NCBI GenBank assembly: GCA_024234075.1
Contig: JACKOV010000002.1
Span: 885,001-949,000, forward strand
From: Nevskiaceae bacterium
GTDB lineage: Bacteria > Pseudomonadota > Gammaproteobacteria > Steroidobacterales > Steroidobacteraceae
DNA: 64,000 nt
Reading direction: 5' to 3'
Shown here: positions 10,568 through 19,194 of the stretch, one piece after another
Layout: the number at the start of each line of letters is the position of its first letter
Numbering within the stretch: position 1 is the first letter of the stretch
Position numbers and translations under genes: made by a program
The notes under the pieces: model-generated
The model's input: the letters and a program-made list of their open reading frames with translations, nothing else
Database searches by the model: none
What the model was told of the DNA's origin: nothing

Positions 10568-11155
10568 ATGACGGACTCGATCGAGCAATTCCTGTATCAG
10601 GTTGCGAGCCTGCTCTACCTGCCGGTGATCGCCGGCTGCGCCTTGCTGGTGTTGTATATGCCGCTCATCGTCGGCATGGTTCTGCGCGAAGCCTGGATGC
10701 GCCGGCATGGCCAGCGATCGCCGCTGGCCGCCCACGCGGCCGGTCTAGAGGAACTACGGGTCCTGCCGGCGTCGATGCGGGAGCTGGAGACCGAACGTCT
10801 GTTACAAGCGGCCGAAGCGGCCAGTGCGCAGCGACTCGATCGCGTTCGTTTCGTGATCCGGGCCGGTCCGGCGTTGGGACTGATGGGCACGCTGATCCCG
10901 ATGGGGATCTCGCTTGCTGCGTTGGCGGGCGGCGACATTCCGAAGATGGCCGGGAGCATGGTTACGGCGTTCACGGCGACGGTCGCCGGGCTCGGTTCGG
11001 GCGTGGTCGCCTATCTCGTGGCCTTGGCACGGGAGCGTTGGGAGCGTGAGGACCTCGCGGCGCTCGCCTACGCGGCCGATCGGGCGATTCTCGGGCTGAG
11101 CTTGGATGAGGCACGGCAGGAGGGTGGCAATGAGCCTGCTCGCGCGCCAGCGTAG
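10568..11155 (+). CDS. MotA/TolQ/ExbB-family proton channel protein
   Basis: A 195-residue inner-membrane protein. An N-terminal hydrophobic helix (about 12-38) is followed by a cytoplasmic loop and two more helices (about 98-120 and 133-160) with the family pattern GPALGLMGTLIPMGISLAAL and GLGSGVVAYLVAL. ExbB-type channels use the proton gradient to drive TonB. Here the usual ExbD and TonB genes are absent and a DUF2149-like gene overlaps the 3' end. The same pairing with CobN-like genes is known from haem operons of Bacteroidota. It probably energises the receptor or the CobN-like protein next to it. Confidence 0.87.
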   Translation: MTDSIEQFLYQVASLLYLPVIAGCALLVLYMPLIVGMVLREAWMRRHGQRSPLAAHAAGLEELRVLPASMRELETERLLQAAEAASAQRLDRVRFVIRAGPALGLMGTLIPMGISLAALAGGDIPKMAGSMVTAFTATVAGLGSGVVAYLVALARERWEREDLAALAYAADRAILGLSLDEARQEGGNEPARAPA

Positions 11156-11477
11156 GAGACGGGAGTCCCGCCACGCGCCGCTCGAGGACCCGATCAGCGG
11201 TGTAGCCAATCTTTTCGACGCCAGCATCGTCTTCATCGTGAGCATGATGATCGCGCTGTTCATGGCTTACGACATGACGGATCTGATCAATCCGCAGGCG
11301 TCGGTGACCATGACCCGGCAGCTGGCTGATGGCGGCATCGAGGTGATCACCCGGGAAGGTCGTGAGATCCGGATTCACCGTAGTTCCGATCGCGAGCTCA
11401 GCGGGCAGGGTGAACTGCTCGGAACGGCCTACCGCCTGGCCGATGGGCGCGTGGTCTACGTTCCGGGGCAGCCGTGA
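11130..11477 (+). CDS. DUF2149-like single-helix membrane protein
   Basis: A 115-residue protein. A basic N-terminus (RQRRRRESRH) is followed by DPISGVANLFDASIVFIVSM, one membrane helix (about residues 30-50), and a periplasmic tail ending GTAYRLADGRVVYVPG. This pattern fits the DUF2149 family. The ATG at 11130 has AGGAGGG just upstream and overlaps the end of the ExbB-like gene by 26 bases. Its topology (short cytoplasmic N-terminus, one helix, periplasmic domain) is the same as ExbD/TolR, so it may be the ExbD counterpart of the neighbouring channel; that role is inference. It couples by GTGA overlap to the CobN-like gene. Confidence 0.8.
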   Translation: MSLLARQRRRRESRHAPLEDPISGVANLFDASIVFIVSMMIALFMAYDMTDLINPQASVTMTRQLADGGIEVITREGREIRIHRSSDRELSGQGELLGTAYRLADGRVVYVPGQP

Positions 11478-14400
11478 GGCTCATCGCCATTCTCCTCCTG
11501 TGGCTCGGCTCGAGCCTGCCGCAGGCCTGGGCGGCCGGTGCCGTGCGCGTCGCGTTTCTGCCGGGTGAGCTGGATGGGCCGAATGCGCATGCTGCGGCCG
11601 AGTTGCTGCGGCAGGAGCTGCCTGCCGATGCGCTGGATCTGCGGATCTATCGGCGCGTCGATGTCGACGAACAGGCCAGAGTCTTTCTGGCCGAGGCGGA
11701 TCTGATTCTGGTCAGGACGGTCGGCCGCATCGACGCGGAGTTGATCCGCGATGAAGTCGCGACCGTACGGGCACGAGGCGGCAGGGCGTTTGCGCTGGGG
11801 CCGAGTTTCGACGATCAGATCGCGGCGATCGGCCTGGTGCAGGATGCGCGCCTGGCGGAGTATTTCGACCACGGTGGCACGCAGAACCTGGCCAACCTGC
11901 TGCGAGCGGCGCTCGCGCGGCGGCATTTCCCCAGCCTGTCGGTGGTACCGCCGGAGCCGCTGCCGGAGTCTGGCTACTTCGACCCGGATCGCGGTCTGGT
12001 ATATCAGAACTTTGCGGACTACCGGCAAGCCTGGCTGGCGCGGCGGCCCGCGGCGGGTTCTCGGCCCTGGGTGGCGATCCTGTTCTTTCGTGCCGCCATC
12101 CGTTCCCAACAGCTCGACACCTTGCGCGCGCTGATCACGGAGCTGGATCGCCGCGGCTTCAATGCGCTGCCGGTATTCGGACACCCGCCGCAGGCGACGA
12201 TCACCCAGTATCTGCTCGACGAACGGGGTGCATCGCGTGTGGCGGCGGTCATCGCCCAGGCGATGAAAGTCGGCCATACGCCTGAGGAAATGGCCCAGGT
12301 GCTGGGACGGCTCGACGTGCCGGTGCTGAACTCGATCAGCCTCAGCAAGCACGATCTCGAGCAATGGCAGGCCTCTTCCATCGGGCTGGATGTGCAGGAG
12401 CGCTCGTGGCAAGTGGCCGGTCCGGAGTTGGCCGGAGCCATTGCGCCGACGGTGATTTCCTCGAAGGAAGTGCGCCGCGACGGCGATGCCACCTTGGCTC
12501 ACGATCAGCCGATTCCGGAACGGATCGAGCGGCTGGTGGATCGCACGCTGCGCTGGATCAGGCTGCGCAACCTCACCAACGCCGACAAGCGCATCGCGGT
12601 TATTTACTACAACTATCCACCGGGCAAGGAAAACATCGGCGCGTCGTATCTCAACGTTCTGCCCGATTCCCTGTGGCAGATCCTGCAGCGGCTGCGGCGC
12701 GAGGGTTACGACTTGCGCGGCGCACCGTCGACCGACAAGGAACTGGCGGATCAGGTCAGGGAACGTGGTCGGAACATCGACTCCACGCGCAGCGGCGAGC
12801 TCGAGCTGCTGGTACGCGGAGGTAGTGCCGAATTGCTGGCGGTGTCGGAGTATCGCAAGTGGTTCGATGCGCTGCCGCGGACACTGCGTGACTCGATGCT
12901 GGAGAAGTGGGGCGCGCCGGAACAGGGCAAGATCATGCAATGGCGCGATCCGCAAGGCGTCGCGTACTTCGTGTTCCCGGTGCTGCGCTGGGGCAGTCTG
13001 ATCTTTGCGCCGCAGCCCACCCGTGGCTGGGACCAGGATATCGAGAAGCTCTACCACGACACGAGCCTGCCTCCGACCCATCAGTACCTCGCGTTCTATC
13101 TTTGGCTGCAGCGCAAGGCCGCCGTGGATGCCATGGTTCACGTCGGCACGCATGCCACCCACGAATGGCAGAGCGGCAAGGAGGTCGGCTTCACTGCGGC
13201 CGATCCGGGTGAGGTGCTGGTCGGTGCGGTGCCGCAGCTGTATCCCTACATCGTCGACGACATCGGTGAAGGCCTGCAGGCCAAGCGCCGCGGGATGGCG
13301 GTGCTGATCAGTCACATGACCCCGCCGCTGGATGTCGCGGGGTTGAACACCGAGTTGCGCGGGTTGGCGGCTGACATCGATGCCTATCATCTGGCCAGCG
13401 GTCTGGGGTCGATTGCCGCGGCCGAGCACCGGGAGGGCATCACCCGCAAGGTCAAGGCGCTCGGCCTGGAGCGTGATCTCGGCCTGCCGATCGAGCCGGG
13501 CGAGCCTCTCGATGATCAGCTCATCGAGACGGTAGAACACCACATCAAGGATATCGCCGAAAAGATCACGCCTTTCGGGCTGCATACTTTCGGTGTTTCA
13601 CCGGACGAGAAGGCGCGCCGCAGCACGGCGGAGGCCATCCTGTCAGTGCGTGGCGATCTCGGTGAACCGCAGCGGCAGCAGCTGCGCGAGCGCGTGATGG
13701 CGGACATGGCGCGCAGCGGGCCCGCCGAGCTCGATGCGCTGGCCGCGGGGTTGGCGGGGCGCTACGTTCTGGCTGGATTCGGCAACGATCCCGTCCGCAG
13801 TCCCGAGTCGCTGCCCACCGGGCGCAATCTGTTCGGTTTCGATCCGGCGCGACTGCCGTCGCCCGCGGCTTATGAAGCGGGTACCAAGCTGGCGGACGAT
13901 CTGCTGGCCGGATATCGCGCCGAGCATGACGGTGCGTTGCCGCAGCGCCTGGTTATCAACCTCTGGGCCATCGAGAGCAACCGGCACGGCGGCGCGATGG
14001 AGGCCCAGATCATGGCACTGCTCGGGGTACGGCCTCGCTGGGATGCCTCGGGGCGCGTCGTGGGCGTCGACGCCCTGACACGCCAGCAGCTCGGCCGGCC
14101 GAGGGTCGACGTCACGATCGTGCCGTCGGGGTTGTATCGCGACTTGTTCTCGGCGCAAATCTTGCTGCTCGACCAGGCGGTCAGTGCCGCGCGCGATGCG
14201 GCGGAGGTGGACAACCCGCTACGTCACAACATCGCCGCGACCCGTGCCGAGCTCGAGGCGCGTGGCGTTCCAGCCGAGGCGGCATTGCGGCTCGCGTCGG
14301 TGCGTCTGTTCGCTCCGGCATCCGGCAGCTACGGGAACAATGTGGCACAGATCGTTGGTGCGTCGAACAGTTGGCAGGATGACTCGCAGATCGCCGACGT

Positions 14401-15553
14401 CTATTTTCGGCGGACCGGCTTTCTCTACGGCCAGGGGTTCTGGGGAGATCAGCCGGATGGCCAGGGTGGCAGCAGTGCGAGCCTCGCTGTGGATCTGCTG
14501 CGTGGCGCGTTGCGTGGCACCGATGCGGTGATCCACAGTCGCTCATCGAATGTTTACGGCGCCATCGACGGCGATGATTTCTACCAGTTCCTCGGCGGCA
14601 CGGCGTTGGCGGTGCGTCAGGTCGACGGCAAGACTCCATCGGTGCTGGTCACCAACATGAGCGATCCGCGACAGGGACGTCATGAAACGCTGGAACGTTT
14701 CATGGGGCGCGAGTTGCAGGCGCGTTATCTGAATCCCCGCTGGATCGAAGCCATGCTCGACGAAGGGTATGCGGGTGCCCGCTTCGTGCATCGCGTGGTC
14801 GATGCCCTCTGGGGATGGCAGGTGACCGTTCCCGAGGCGGTCGACGCGAGCGATTGGCAGGGCATGTACGAAACCTATGTGCTGGATCGCAACGATCTGC
14901 AGATCCGCCAGCGTTTTCGCGACGCCACCAACCTGCTCGCCTACCAGGCCTTGGTAGATCGCATGCTGACCGTGATCAACAAGGGCTACTGGTCTCCCGA
15001 CCGGGAAGTGATCGAGACCTTGCAGCGCGTGAACCAGGAGCTGATTGCCGAAGCAGGGGTCGCGTGCAATGCCGATTCCTGCAGTTCGAGCGAGATCGTC
15101 GCGCTGGCTGAAGCCCTCGATCGGCAAGCTGCGGCCGCGGCGGCCGATATGCCGGCGCCGGCCATGGCGGAATCGGCGCCTGCAGCCCGTGGGCAAGCGG
15201 CATTGGCCGCGATAACAGCGGCCGCATCGTCGCCTGCGCCGGCCCGTGCGCCGGTCGATACCGATCAGGTACCCGCATCCGAATCGTCGACGACGGCGAC
15301 CGCACCGTCCTCGTCGGCATCGACCGACTCGGCGCCGCAAGCCGTGTTCGTCCGCGGCCGTGAGATGATCGAACAGCGTGCTGGCACGCAGCCCCCTGTG
15401 GCAGCGCCGCGAATGGCTTGGGAAGCAGCGCTGCTGATGTTCTTGCTGCTCATCGGCGGGTTGCTGCCGCAGCCACTGTCGCGTGACCGGCGCTCGTCGG
15501 TGTTCAGGCCGGGATCACTTCGGTCCAGTAGGGCCATCGCTGCCGGGTCTTGA
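11474..15553 (+). CDS. Exported, membrane-anchored CobN-like chelatase
   Basis: A 1359-residue protein of the CobN/BchH large-subunit chelatase family. The family core is clear, for example HVGTHATHEWQSGKE (from His556) followed by YPYIVDDIGEGLQAKRR and ISHMTPPLD. Unlike biosynthetic CobN it begins with a signal peptide (residues 1-21, ending AWAAG) and ends in a Pro/Ala/Ser-rich linker plus one membrane helix (about 1313-1335), so the catalytic mass should sit in the periplasm. It starts at a GTG whose GTGA overlaps the stop of the DUF2149-like gene. No CobS/CobT or cobalamin genes are nearby. HmuS of Bacteroidota is a CobN-like protein in a haem operon and has been linked to metal removal from haem; this is the closest model. 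It overlaps the convergent fecR-like gene by 50 bp. Confidence 0.88.
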   Translation: MRLIAILLLWLGSSLPQAWAAGAVRVAFLPGELDGPNAHAAAELLRQELPADALDLRIYRRVDVDEQARVFLAEADLILVRTVGRIDAELIRDEVATVRARGGRAFALGPSFDDQIAAIGLVQDARLAEYFDHGGTQNLANLLRAALARRHFPSLSVVPPEPLPESGYFDPDRGLVYQNFADYRQAWLARRPAAGSRPWVAILFFRAAIRSQQLDTLRALITELDRRGFNALPVFGHPPQATITQYLLDERGASRVAAVIAQAMKVGHTPEEMAQVLGRLDVPVLNSISLSKHDLEQWQASSIGLDVQERSWQVAGPELAGAIAPTVISSKEVRRDGDATLAHDQPIPERIERLVDRTLRWIRLRNLTNADKRIAVIYYNYPPGKENIGASYLNVLPDSLWQILQRLRREGYDLRGAPSTDKELADQVRERGRNIDSTRSGELELLVRGGSAELLAVSEYRKWFDALPRTLRDSMLEKWGAPEQGKIMQWRDPQGVAYFVFPVLRWGSLIFAPQPTRGWDQDIEKLYHDTSLPPTHQYLAFYLWLQRKAAVDAMVHVGTHATHEWQSGKEVGFTAADPGEVLVGAVPQLYPYIVDDIGEGLQAKRRGMAVLISHMTPPLDVAGLNTELRGLAADIDAYHLASGLGSIAAAEHREGITRKVKALGLERDLGLPIEPGEPLDDQLIETVEHHIKDIAEKITPFGLHTFGVSPDEKARRSTAEAILSVRGDLGEPQRQQLRERVMADMARSGPAELDALAAGLAGRYVLAGFGNDPVRSPESLPTGRNLFGFDPARLPSPAAYEAGTKLADDLLAGYRAEHDGALPQRLVINLWAIESNRHGGAMEAQIMALLGVRPRWDASGRVVGVDALTRQQLGRPRVDVTIVPSGLYRDLFSAQILLLDQAVSAARDAAEVDNPLRHNIAATRAELEARGVPAEAALRLASVRLFAPASGSYGNNVAQIVGASNSWQDDSQIADVYFRRTGFLYGQGFWGDQPDGQGGSSASLAVDLLRGALRGTDAVIHSRSSNVYGAIDGDDFYQFLGGTALAVRQVDGKTPSVLVTNMSDPRQGRHETLERFMGRELQARYLNPRWIEAMLDEGYAGARFVHRVVDALWGWQVTVPEAVDASDWQGMYETYVLDRNDLQIRQRFRDATNLLAYQALVDRMLTVINKGYWSPDREVIETLQRVNQELIAEAGVACNADSCSSSEIVALAEALDRQAAAAAADMPAPAMAESAPAARGQAALAAITAAASSPAPARAPVDTDQVPASESSTTATAPSSSASTDSAPQAVFVRGREMIEQRAGTQPPVAAPRMAWEAALLMFLLLIGGLLPQPLSRDRRSSVFRPGSLRSSRAIAAGS

Positions 15554-16469
15554 TCGGCAGCGTGCGTACCAGGGCCTGCAATACCCCGCCGATATCGCGC
15601 AGCTGAAATACGCCCGAGACTTGCAGGTCGGCGATCCGCGGGTCGCAGACCAGCCAGCCACTGCGATAGCGGGCCAGCTCGTCGATGCAAGCGGCAAGAC
15701 GGGCTCGAGTGGCGACCATCGTGCCTTGCCGCCAGGCCAACGGGTCCAGGCCATCGTTCGCCCGTTCCTGCAGTCCGTTGGTGTCGATCCGATAACTCCG
15801 TGCTCCGGCAGCGGTGGTGCCGATCAGCCGGCTCGCGTGCCATACCTGTATCCGCCCGGTCTCGACATTCAGTTGCAGTGCACCGCTGCTGTGGCGCCGC
15901 AGTCCGAAGCGGGCGTACTGGGTGCCGAGCCGGTGATCTGCGGCCTCGATTATCACCGGTGTGGTTGGCTGCGAGAGCCGTTGCGTGGCGGGTGTCTGCA
16001 GGTAGAGTTCACCGCGATGGAGCGTGATCCGCAACGGATCATCGACATCGATTGCGGTGCGTGTGTTCAAAGTCAAGCCGCTGCCGTCGGCGAGCGTCAG
16101 CTGCAGCGAACGGCCGAGGCCGGTGGCGTGGTCCGGGCGCAGTGATGGTGTTCTGCTGGCCACCAGCCCGACGGTGCTGGTCAGTGCTCCGAGACCGAGC
16201 AGCCTCAACGCCCGGCGACGGCTGTGCGCTGTGCCCCGAGGATCCATGTTCGCGAGCGAGCTGCGCAGGATCGTCGGGGCGATTCCGAGGGCCTGCTCGA
16301 ACGGCCGCTCGGCGGACAGCAACGCTTGCCAGCAGCGCTCGTGCAGAGGGTCTCGCTGCCGCCAGTGTCCACAGGCCGCCACCGTAGCCTGATCGGTGGT
16401 TCCCGAGCGCAAACGCACTTGCCAGGCGATCGCTTCGTCCAGCACTGTGGCCGGAATCCCGTCGATCAT
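15504..16469 (-). CDS. FecR-family anti-sigma/signal transducer
   Basis: A 321-residue inner-membrane regulator. The N-terminal cytoplasmic part (about 1-80) has the FecR-type sigma-binding features DEAIAWQVRL and CWQALL. One membrane helix (about 88-108, LRLLGLGALTSTVGLVA) is followed by the periplasmic FecR domain (LTLNTRTAIDVDD, RGELYLQT) and a C-terminal receptor-contact region. The ATG at 16469 begins the homologous part; a GTG three codons upstream is possible. Length matches E. coli FecR. It lies 50 bp behind the sigma factor gene and should relay occupancy of the STN-type receptor at 8002 to that sigma factor. Confidence 0.88.
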   Translation of the reverse strand: MIDGIPATVLDEAIAWQVRLRSGTTDQATVAACGHWRQRDPLHERCWQALLSAERPFEQALGIAPTILRSSLANMDPRGTAHSRRRALRLLGLGALTSTVGLVASRTPSLRPDHATGLGRSLQLTLADGSGLTLNTRTAIDVDDPLRITLHRGELYLQTPATQRLSQPTTPVIIEAADHRLGTQYARFGLRRHSSGALQLNVETGRIQVWHASRLIGTTAAGARSYRIDTNGLQERANDGLDPLAWRQGTMVATRARLAACIDELARYRSGWLVCDPRIADLQVSGVFQLRDIGGVLQALVRTLPIKTRQRWPYWTEVIPA

Positions 16470-16519
16470 CGTGGTCACTGCGGCGCTGGACAAAGGTATT
16501 TCCGGGTGCGGTTTAGCGA

Positions 16520-17068
16520 CTAGTCCGACGGCAGACGCAGAAGATAGAGCTGCCGCAGTGCGGTTGCCATGTACTTTTCGACGGAGCTCAGGCTGACGCC
16601 GAGCAGTGCGGCGATGCTCGGGTAGCTGTAGCCATCTAGTCGCGACAGCAGGAAAGTCGCGCGGATCTTCGGAGTCAAGGTCGACAGGAATCTGTCGATC
16701 GCCACCAGCGCTTCTTGCAGGCGGGCAGCGTCCTCGGCCGAGGGCACCAAGTCTTGTGGCAGCAGCGCGATAGCATCGGCGTAGGCGCGTTCGACCTTGC
16801 GCCGACGCAAGTGATCGACCAGGAGCCCGTTGGCGATGGTCGTCAGATAGGCACGGGTATGTTCTTTCGGCGTCGCACCCGCGGCTGTGACGATCCGCCC
16901 CTCCCGATGTTTGATCAGCAGCCGGACAAAGGTGTCCTGCGCGAGATCTGCGCCGGTCTCGCGATTGCCCAGCCGGCGCGCGAGCCATTCGCGCAGCCAG
17001 TCGTAGTGGCTGCGGTAAAGCAGTCCCAGGGTAGCGGCTTGAGTGGAGCCAGTATCGACCGTCGACAT
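16520..17068 (-). CDS. FecI-type ECF sigma factor
   Basis: A 182-residue sigma factor. Region 2 is at about residues 15-90 (LYRSHYDWLREWL, DLAQDTFVRLL, HTRAYLTTIANGLLVDHLRR). Region 4 is at about 120-175 (FLLSRLDGYSYPSIAALLGV, SSVEKYMATALRQ). These are the hallmarks of iron-starvation sigma factors. It is transcribed with the fecR-like gene from a promoter containing a Fur box, and should activate the operon starting at 8002 when the receptor binds its ligand. I could not identify its target promoter by eye. Confidence 0.92.
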   Translation of the reverse strand: MSTVDTGSTQAATLGLLYRSHYDWLREWLARRLGNRETGADLAQDTFVRLLIKHREGRIVTAAGATPKEHTRAYLTTIANGLLVDHLRRRKVERAYADAIALLPQDLVPSAEDAARLQEALVAIDRFLSTLTPKIRATFLLSRLDGYSYPSIAALLGVSLSSVEKYMATALRQLYLLRLPSD

Positions 17069-17116
17069 CCGGATGGGTGGCGCCGGGCTGAAAGCTGGCT
17101 GGGCGCAGTTTTAATT

Positions 17117-17159
17117 GCGAGTGATTATCATTATATATAAATTTCCGGGTTACTGACAA
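17117..17159 (-). promoter_or_regulatory. Promoter of the fecI-like gene with overlapping Fur box
   Basis: On the minus strand there is a -35 TTGTCA (17159-17154), an 18-bp spacer and a perfect -10 TATAAT (17135-17130), about 60 bp before the sigma factor start. The 19-mer TATAATGATAATCACTCGC (17135-17117) covers the -10 and matches 15 of 19 positions of the classical Fur consensus, including 13 in a row. Fur bound to iron would block RNA polymerase here, so the system should be expressed under iron limitation. Binding is inferred from the match. Confidence 0.82.
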
Positions 17160-17195
17160 GCGTCACCGGCATCGTCACGCGGCGAGCCGCTCCGG

Positions 17196-18185
17196 TCAGA
17201 TCGGCAGTGGCGCGATCAGCCGCGGGCGCGCGGTCTTGCGCGCCGGCACAGGGCTGCGAAAGCCTGGCGGTTTGACGACCAGCAGGTCGCAGTCGAGATG
17301 ACCGAACATGCGTTCGGCAGTGTTGCCAATCACCAGGCGTTGCAAGCCACGCCGCGAGATGGCTCCCATGACGACGATCGATGCGCGGCAGCGTTTGGTG
17401 ACCGCCTCCATGCTCTCGGTCACCGAACCCAGCACCAAGTGCCGGGCTGCAGGCTTGATGCCCGCACGAGCGGCGAGCTGATCGAATGCTTTGCGGGTCT
17501 GTTTTTCGTGCTCGGCTTCGACGTCGTCGGGCAGGTAGATCGGCACCGGCGCGCTGGCGGCGGTGGGGACCAGGGCGGTCATGGGCAACCAGGCGTGCAT
17601 CAGGTGCAACGTGCCACCGAGGTGGTCGGCCAGTTGCGCGCCTGCCGCCAGCAGGGCTTTGTCGAGCGATGCAGGCTTGTCGCCAGCGTGGAACGGATCG
17701 ACAGCGGCGAGTACCACGGGTTTACGATAGCGGCGGCCATTTTTCAGCAACAGCAGTGGTATCGGGCACTGGCGGATCAGTTCCCAGTCGGTGTTCTGCA
17801 GAAAGGGGCGCGCGATACCGGCATGGTGGTGGGCTTCGCCTACCACGAGATCGGCGCCGATGGCGACGGCACGACGGATGACGGCCTCGTGCGCCGGGTA
17901 ATCCCAATCGACCTGGACCTCGACACGCAGGTCGCGTAGCGCCGGCGTACGTGCGAGCTTCGCGAGGCGTTGCCGCTGCTCCGTGGCTACGGCATCCAGG
18001 ACCTCGTTGAGCTTGGGCGCGCCGCCTGGTGGTGGCACGACGACGCTCTCGGTCAATGCGTGATAGAGCTCGATCTTGACTGCGGTAGAGCCCTGGGTGA
18101 GGTCGGCAAGCTTGCGCAAGGCGCCGGGCGTGACGGTCTCGACGTCGCGAACCGCGAACAGTATCCGGCGAAGGCCTTTGCGCAT
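17196..18185 (-). CDS. Tandem universal stress protein (UspE-like)
   Basis: A 329-residue cytosolic protein with two Usp domains (about 5-150 and 155-310). The second has the ATP-type loop GAISRRGLQRLVIGNTAERM. In the first the corresponding loop is altered (GEAHHHAGIARPFLQNTDWE), as in UspE. The order and length match UspE (about 315 residues). The start is supported by AGGAG 7-11 bases upstream. It is divergent from the LOG-family gene with 190 bp between them. Usp proteins are induced by stasis and stress; the precise activity is unknown. Confidence 0.9.
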   Translation of the reverse strand: MRKGLRRILFAVRDVETVTPGALRKLADLTQGSTAVKIELYHALTESVVVPPPGGAPKLNEVLDAVATEQRQRLAKLARTPALRDLRVEVQVDWDYPAHEAVIRRAVAIGADLVVGEAHHHAGIARPFLQNTDWELIRQCPIPLLLLKNGRRYRKPVVLAAVDPFHAGDKPASLDKALLAAGAQLADHLGGTLHLMHAWLPMTALVPTAASAPVPIYLPDDVEAEHEKQTRKAFDQLAARAGIKPAARHLVLGSVTESMEAVTKRCRASIVVMGAISRRGLQRLVIGNTAERMFGHLDCDLLVVKPPGFRSPVPARKTARPRLIAPLPI

Positions 18186-18375
18186 GGCTGTTGCTCCTGG
18201 TGGTTGATCGGTAAGCTGCGACTGCGTCGCAGTGTGGCCCTATGGAGCCGTTGTGGGCAATGGTTTCCTACTGCTGCGGGCGTAAGTAGATGCCGGCGAT
18301 CTGTCGCGGCCAGTGCGGGTTTTGCGCTTGCCGGCCGGTCTGCAGAGTCCACCTTCAGGGAGAAGAAGTCTTCGC

Positions 18376-19167
18376 ATGTCATCGTCGACCACGCCGCTTG
18401 ATCCCCGTGTTGCGGCGATCCTCGATAGCCCGGGTTACCGGATCGCCGAAACCGATACCGACTTCCTGGGCAGTGATGCCGCGCGGCCAGCGCGCCTGCT
18501 AATCGAGTTCCAACGGGCCGAGTCCACGCTGCAGGACGCCCACATAGAGTCGACCGTGGTCGTGTTCGGCAGCGCGCGCGTACCAGATCCGGCGTCCGCC
18601 GCACATCGCTGGGGTCGCTACTACGACGAGGCGCGCGCGTTTGCTGAGGCTTTGCACGAGGTCTGTACCCGCGATGGCTGTCACAACTTCGTGATCGTTA
18701 CCGGCGGTGGGCCAGGCATTATGGAGGCCGCCAACCGCGGTGCCCGCGAGCGGGGCGATCCGACGGTCGGCCTGAATATCGATCTGCCGCGGGAGCAGCT
18801 GCCCAATCCCTGGATTTCAACCAATCTGGCGCTGCGCTTTCGCTACTTCGCGTTGCGCAAGATGCACTTCATGCAGCGTGCGCGGGCACTGGTGGTGTTC
18901 CCGGGCGGTTACGGCACGTTCGACGAGCTGTTCGAGGCACTGACCTTGGTGCAGACGGGCAAGATTCCGCGGATCCCGATCGTGCTGGTCGGGCGCGAAT
19001 TCTGGCGGCGGGTGGTGGACTGGGATTTCCTGGTCGCCGAAGGGTTCATCGACGCGGCAGAACGCGACCTGTGCACGTTCGTCGAGTCGGGCGTGGAGGC
19101 CGCTGCCGTCATTCTGCGTCACTACGGTTTGAGTTCGCCCTCGAAGACTGTGCCCCGATTGCCGTAA
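18376..19167 (+). CDS. LOG-family nucleotide phosphoribohydrolase
   Basis: A 263-residue enzyme of the LOG / TIGR00730 family, formerly called lysine decarboxylases. These cleave ribose 5-phosphate from nucleoside monophosphates, including cytokinin precursors. The two signature motifs are present: GGGPGIMEAANRGA and PGGYGTFDELFE, with the intervening Arg/Lys residues of RYFALRKMHF. The start is the ATG at 18376 with ggagaagaag upstream; the frame is open further upstream but without homology. The N-terminal extension of about 60 residues is typical of the longer proteobacterial LOG proteins. The substrate is inferred from the family. Confidence 0.88.
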   Translation: MSSSTTPLDPRVAAILDSPGYRIAETDTDFLGSDAARPARLLIEFQRAESTLQDAHIESTVVVFGSARVPDPASAAHRWGRYYDEARAFAEALHEVCTRDGCHNFVIVTGGGPGIMEAANRGARERGDPTVGLNIDLPREQLPNPWISTNLALRFRYFALRKMHFMQRARALVVFPGGYGTFDELFEALTLVQTGKIPRIPIVLVGREFWRRVVDWDFLVAEGFIDAAERDLCTFVESGVEAAAVILRHYGLSSPSKTVPRLP

Positions 19168-19194
19168 AGCCCTGGGTCGATGGTGCATTGCTGG

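Noticed and set aside
11456..13585. Antisense open frame of about 700 codons across the CobN-like gene
   Set aside because: Same cause; no domain, no ribosome-binding site, composition typical of a shadow frame.
11474..15553. Biosynthetic cobaltochelatase CobN or magnesium chelatase BchH
   Set aside because: Signal peptide and C-terminal anchor, no cobalamin or chlorophyll genes nearby, and receptor/FecIR-type context argue against a cytosolic biosynthetic role.
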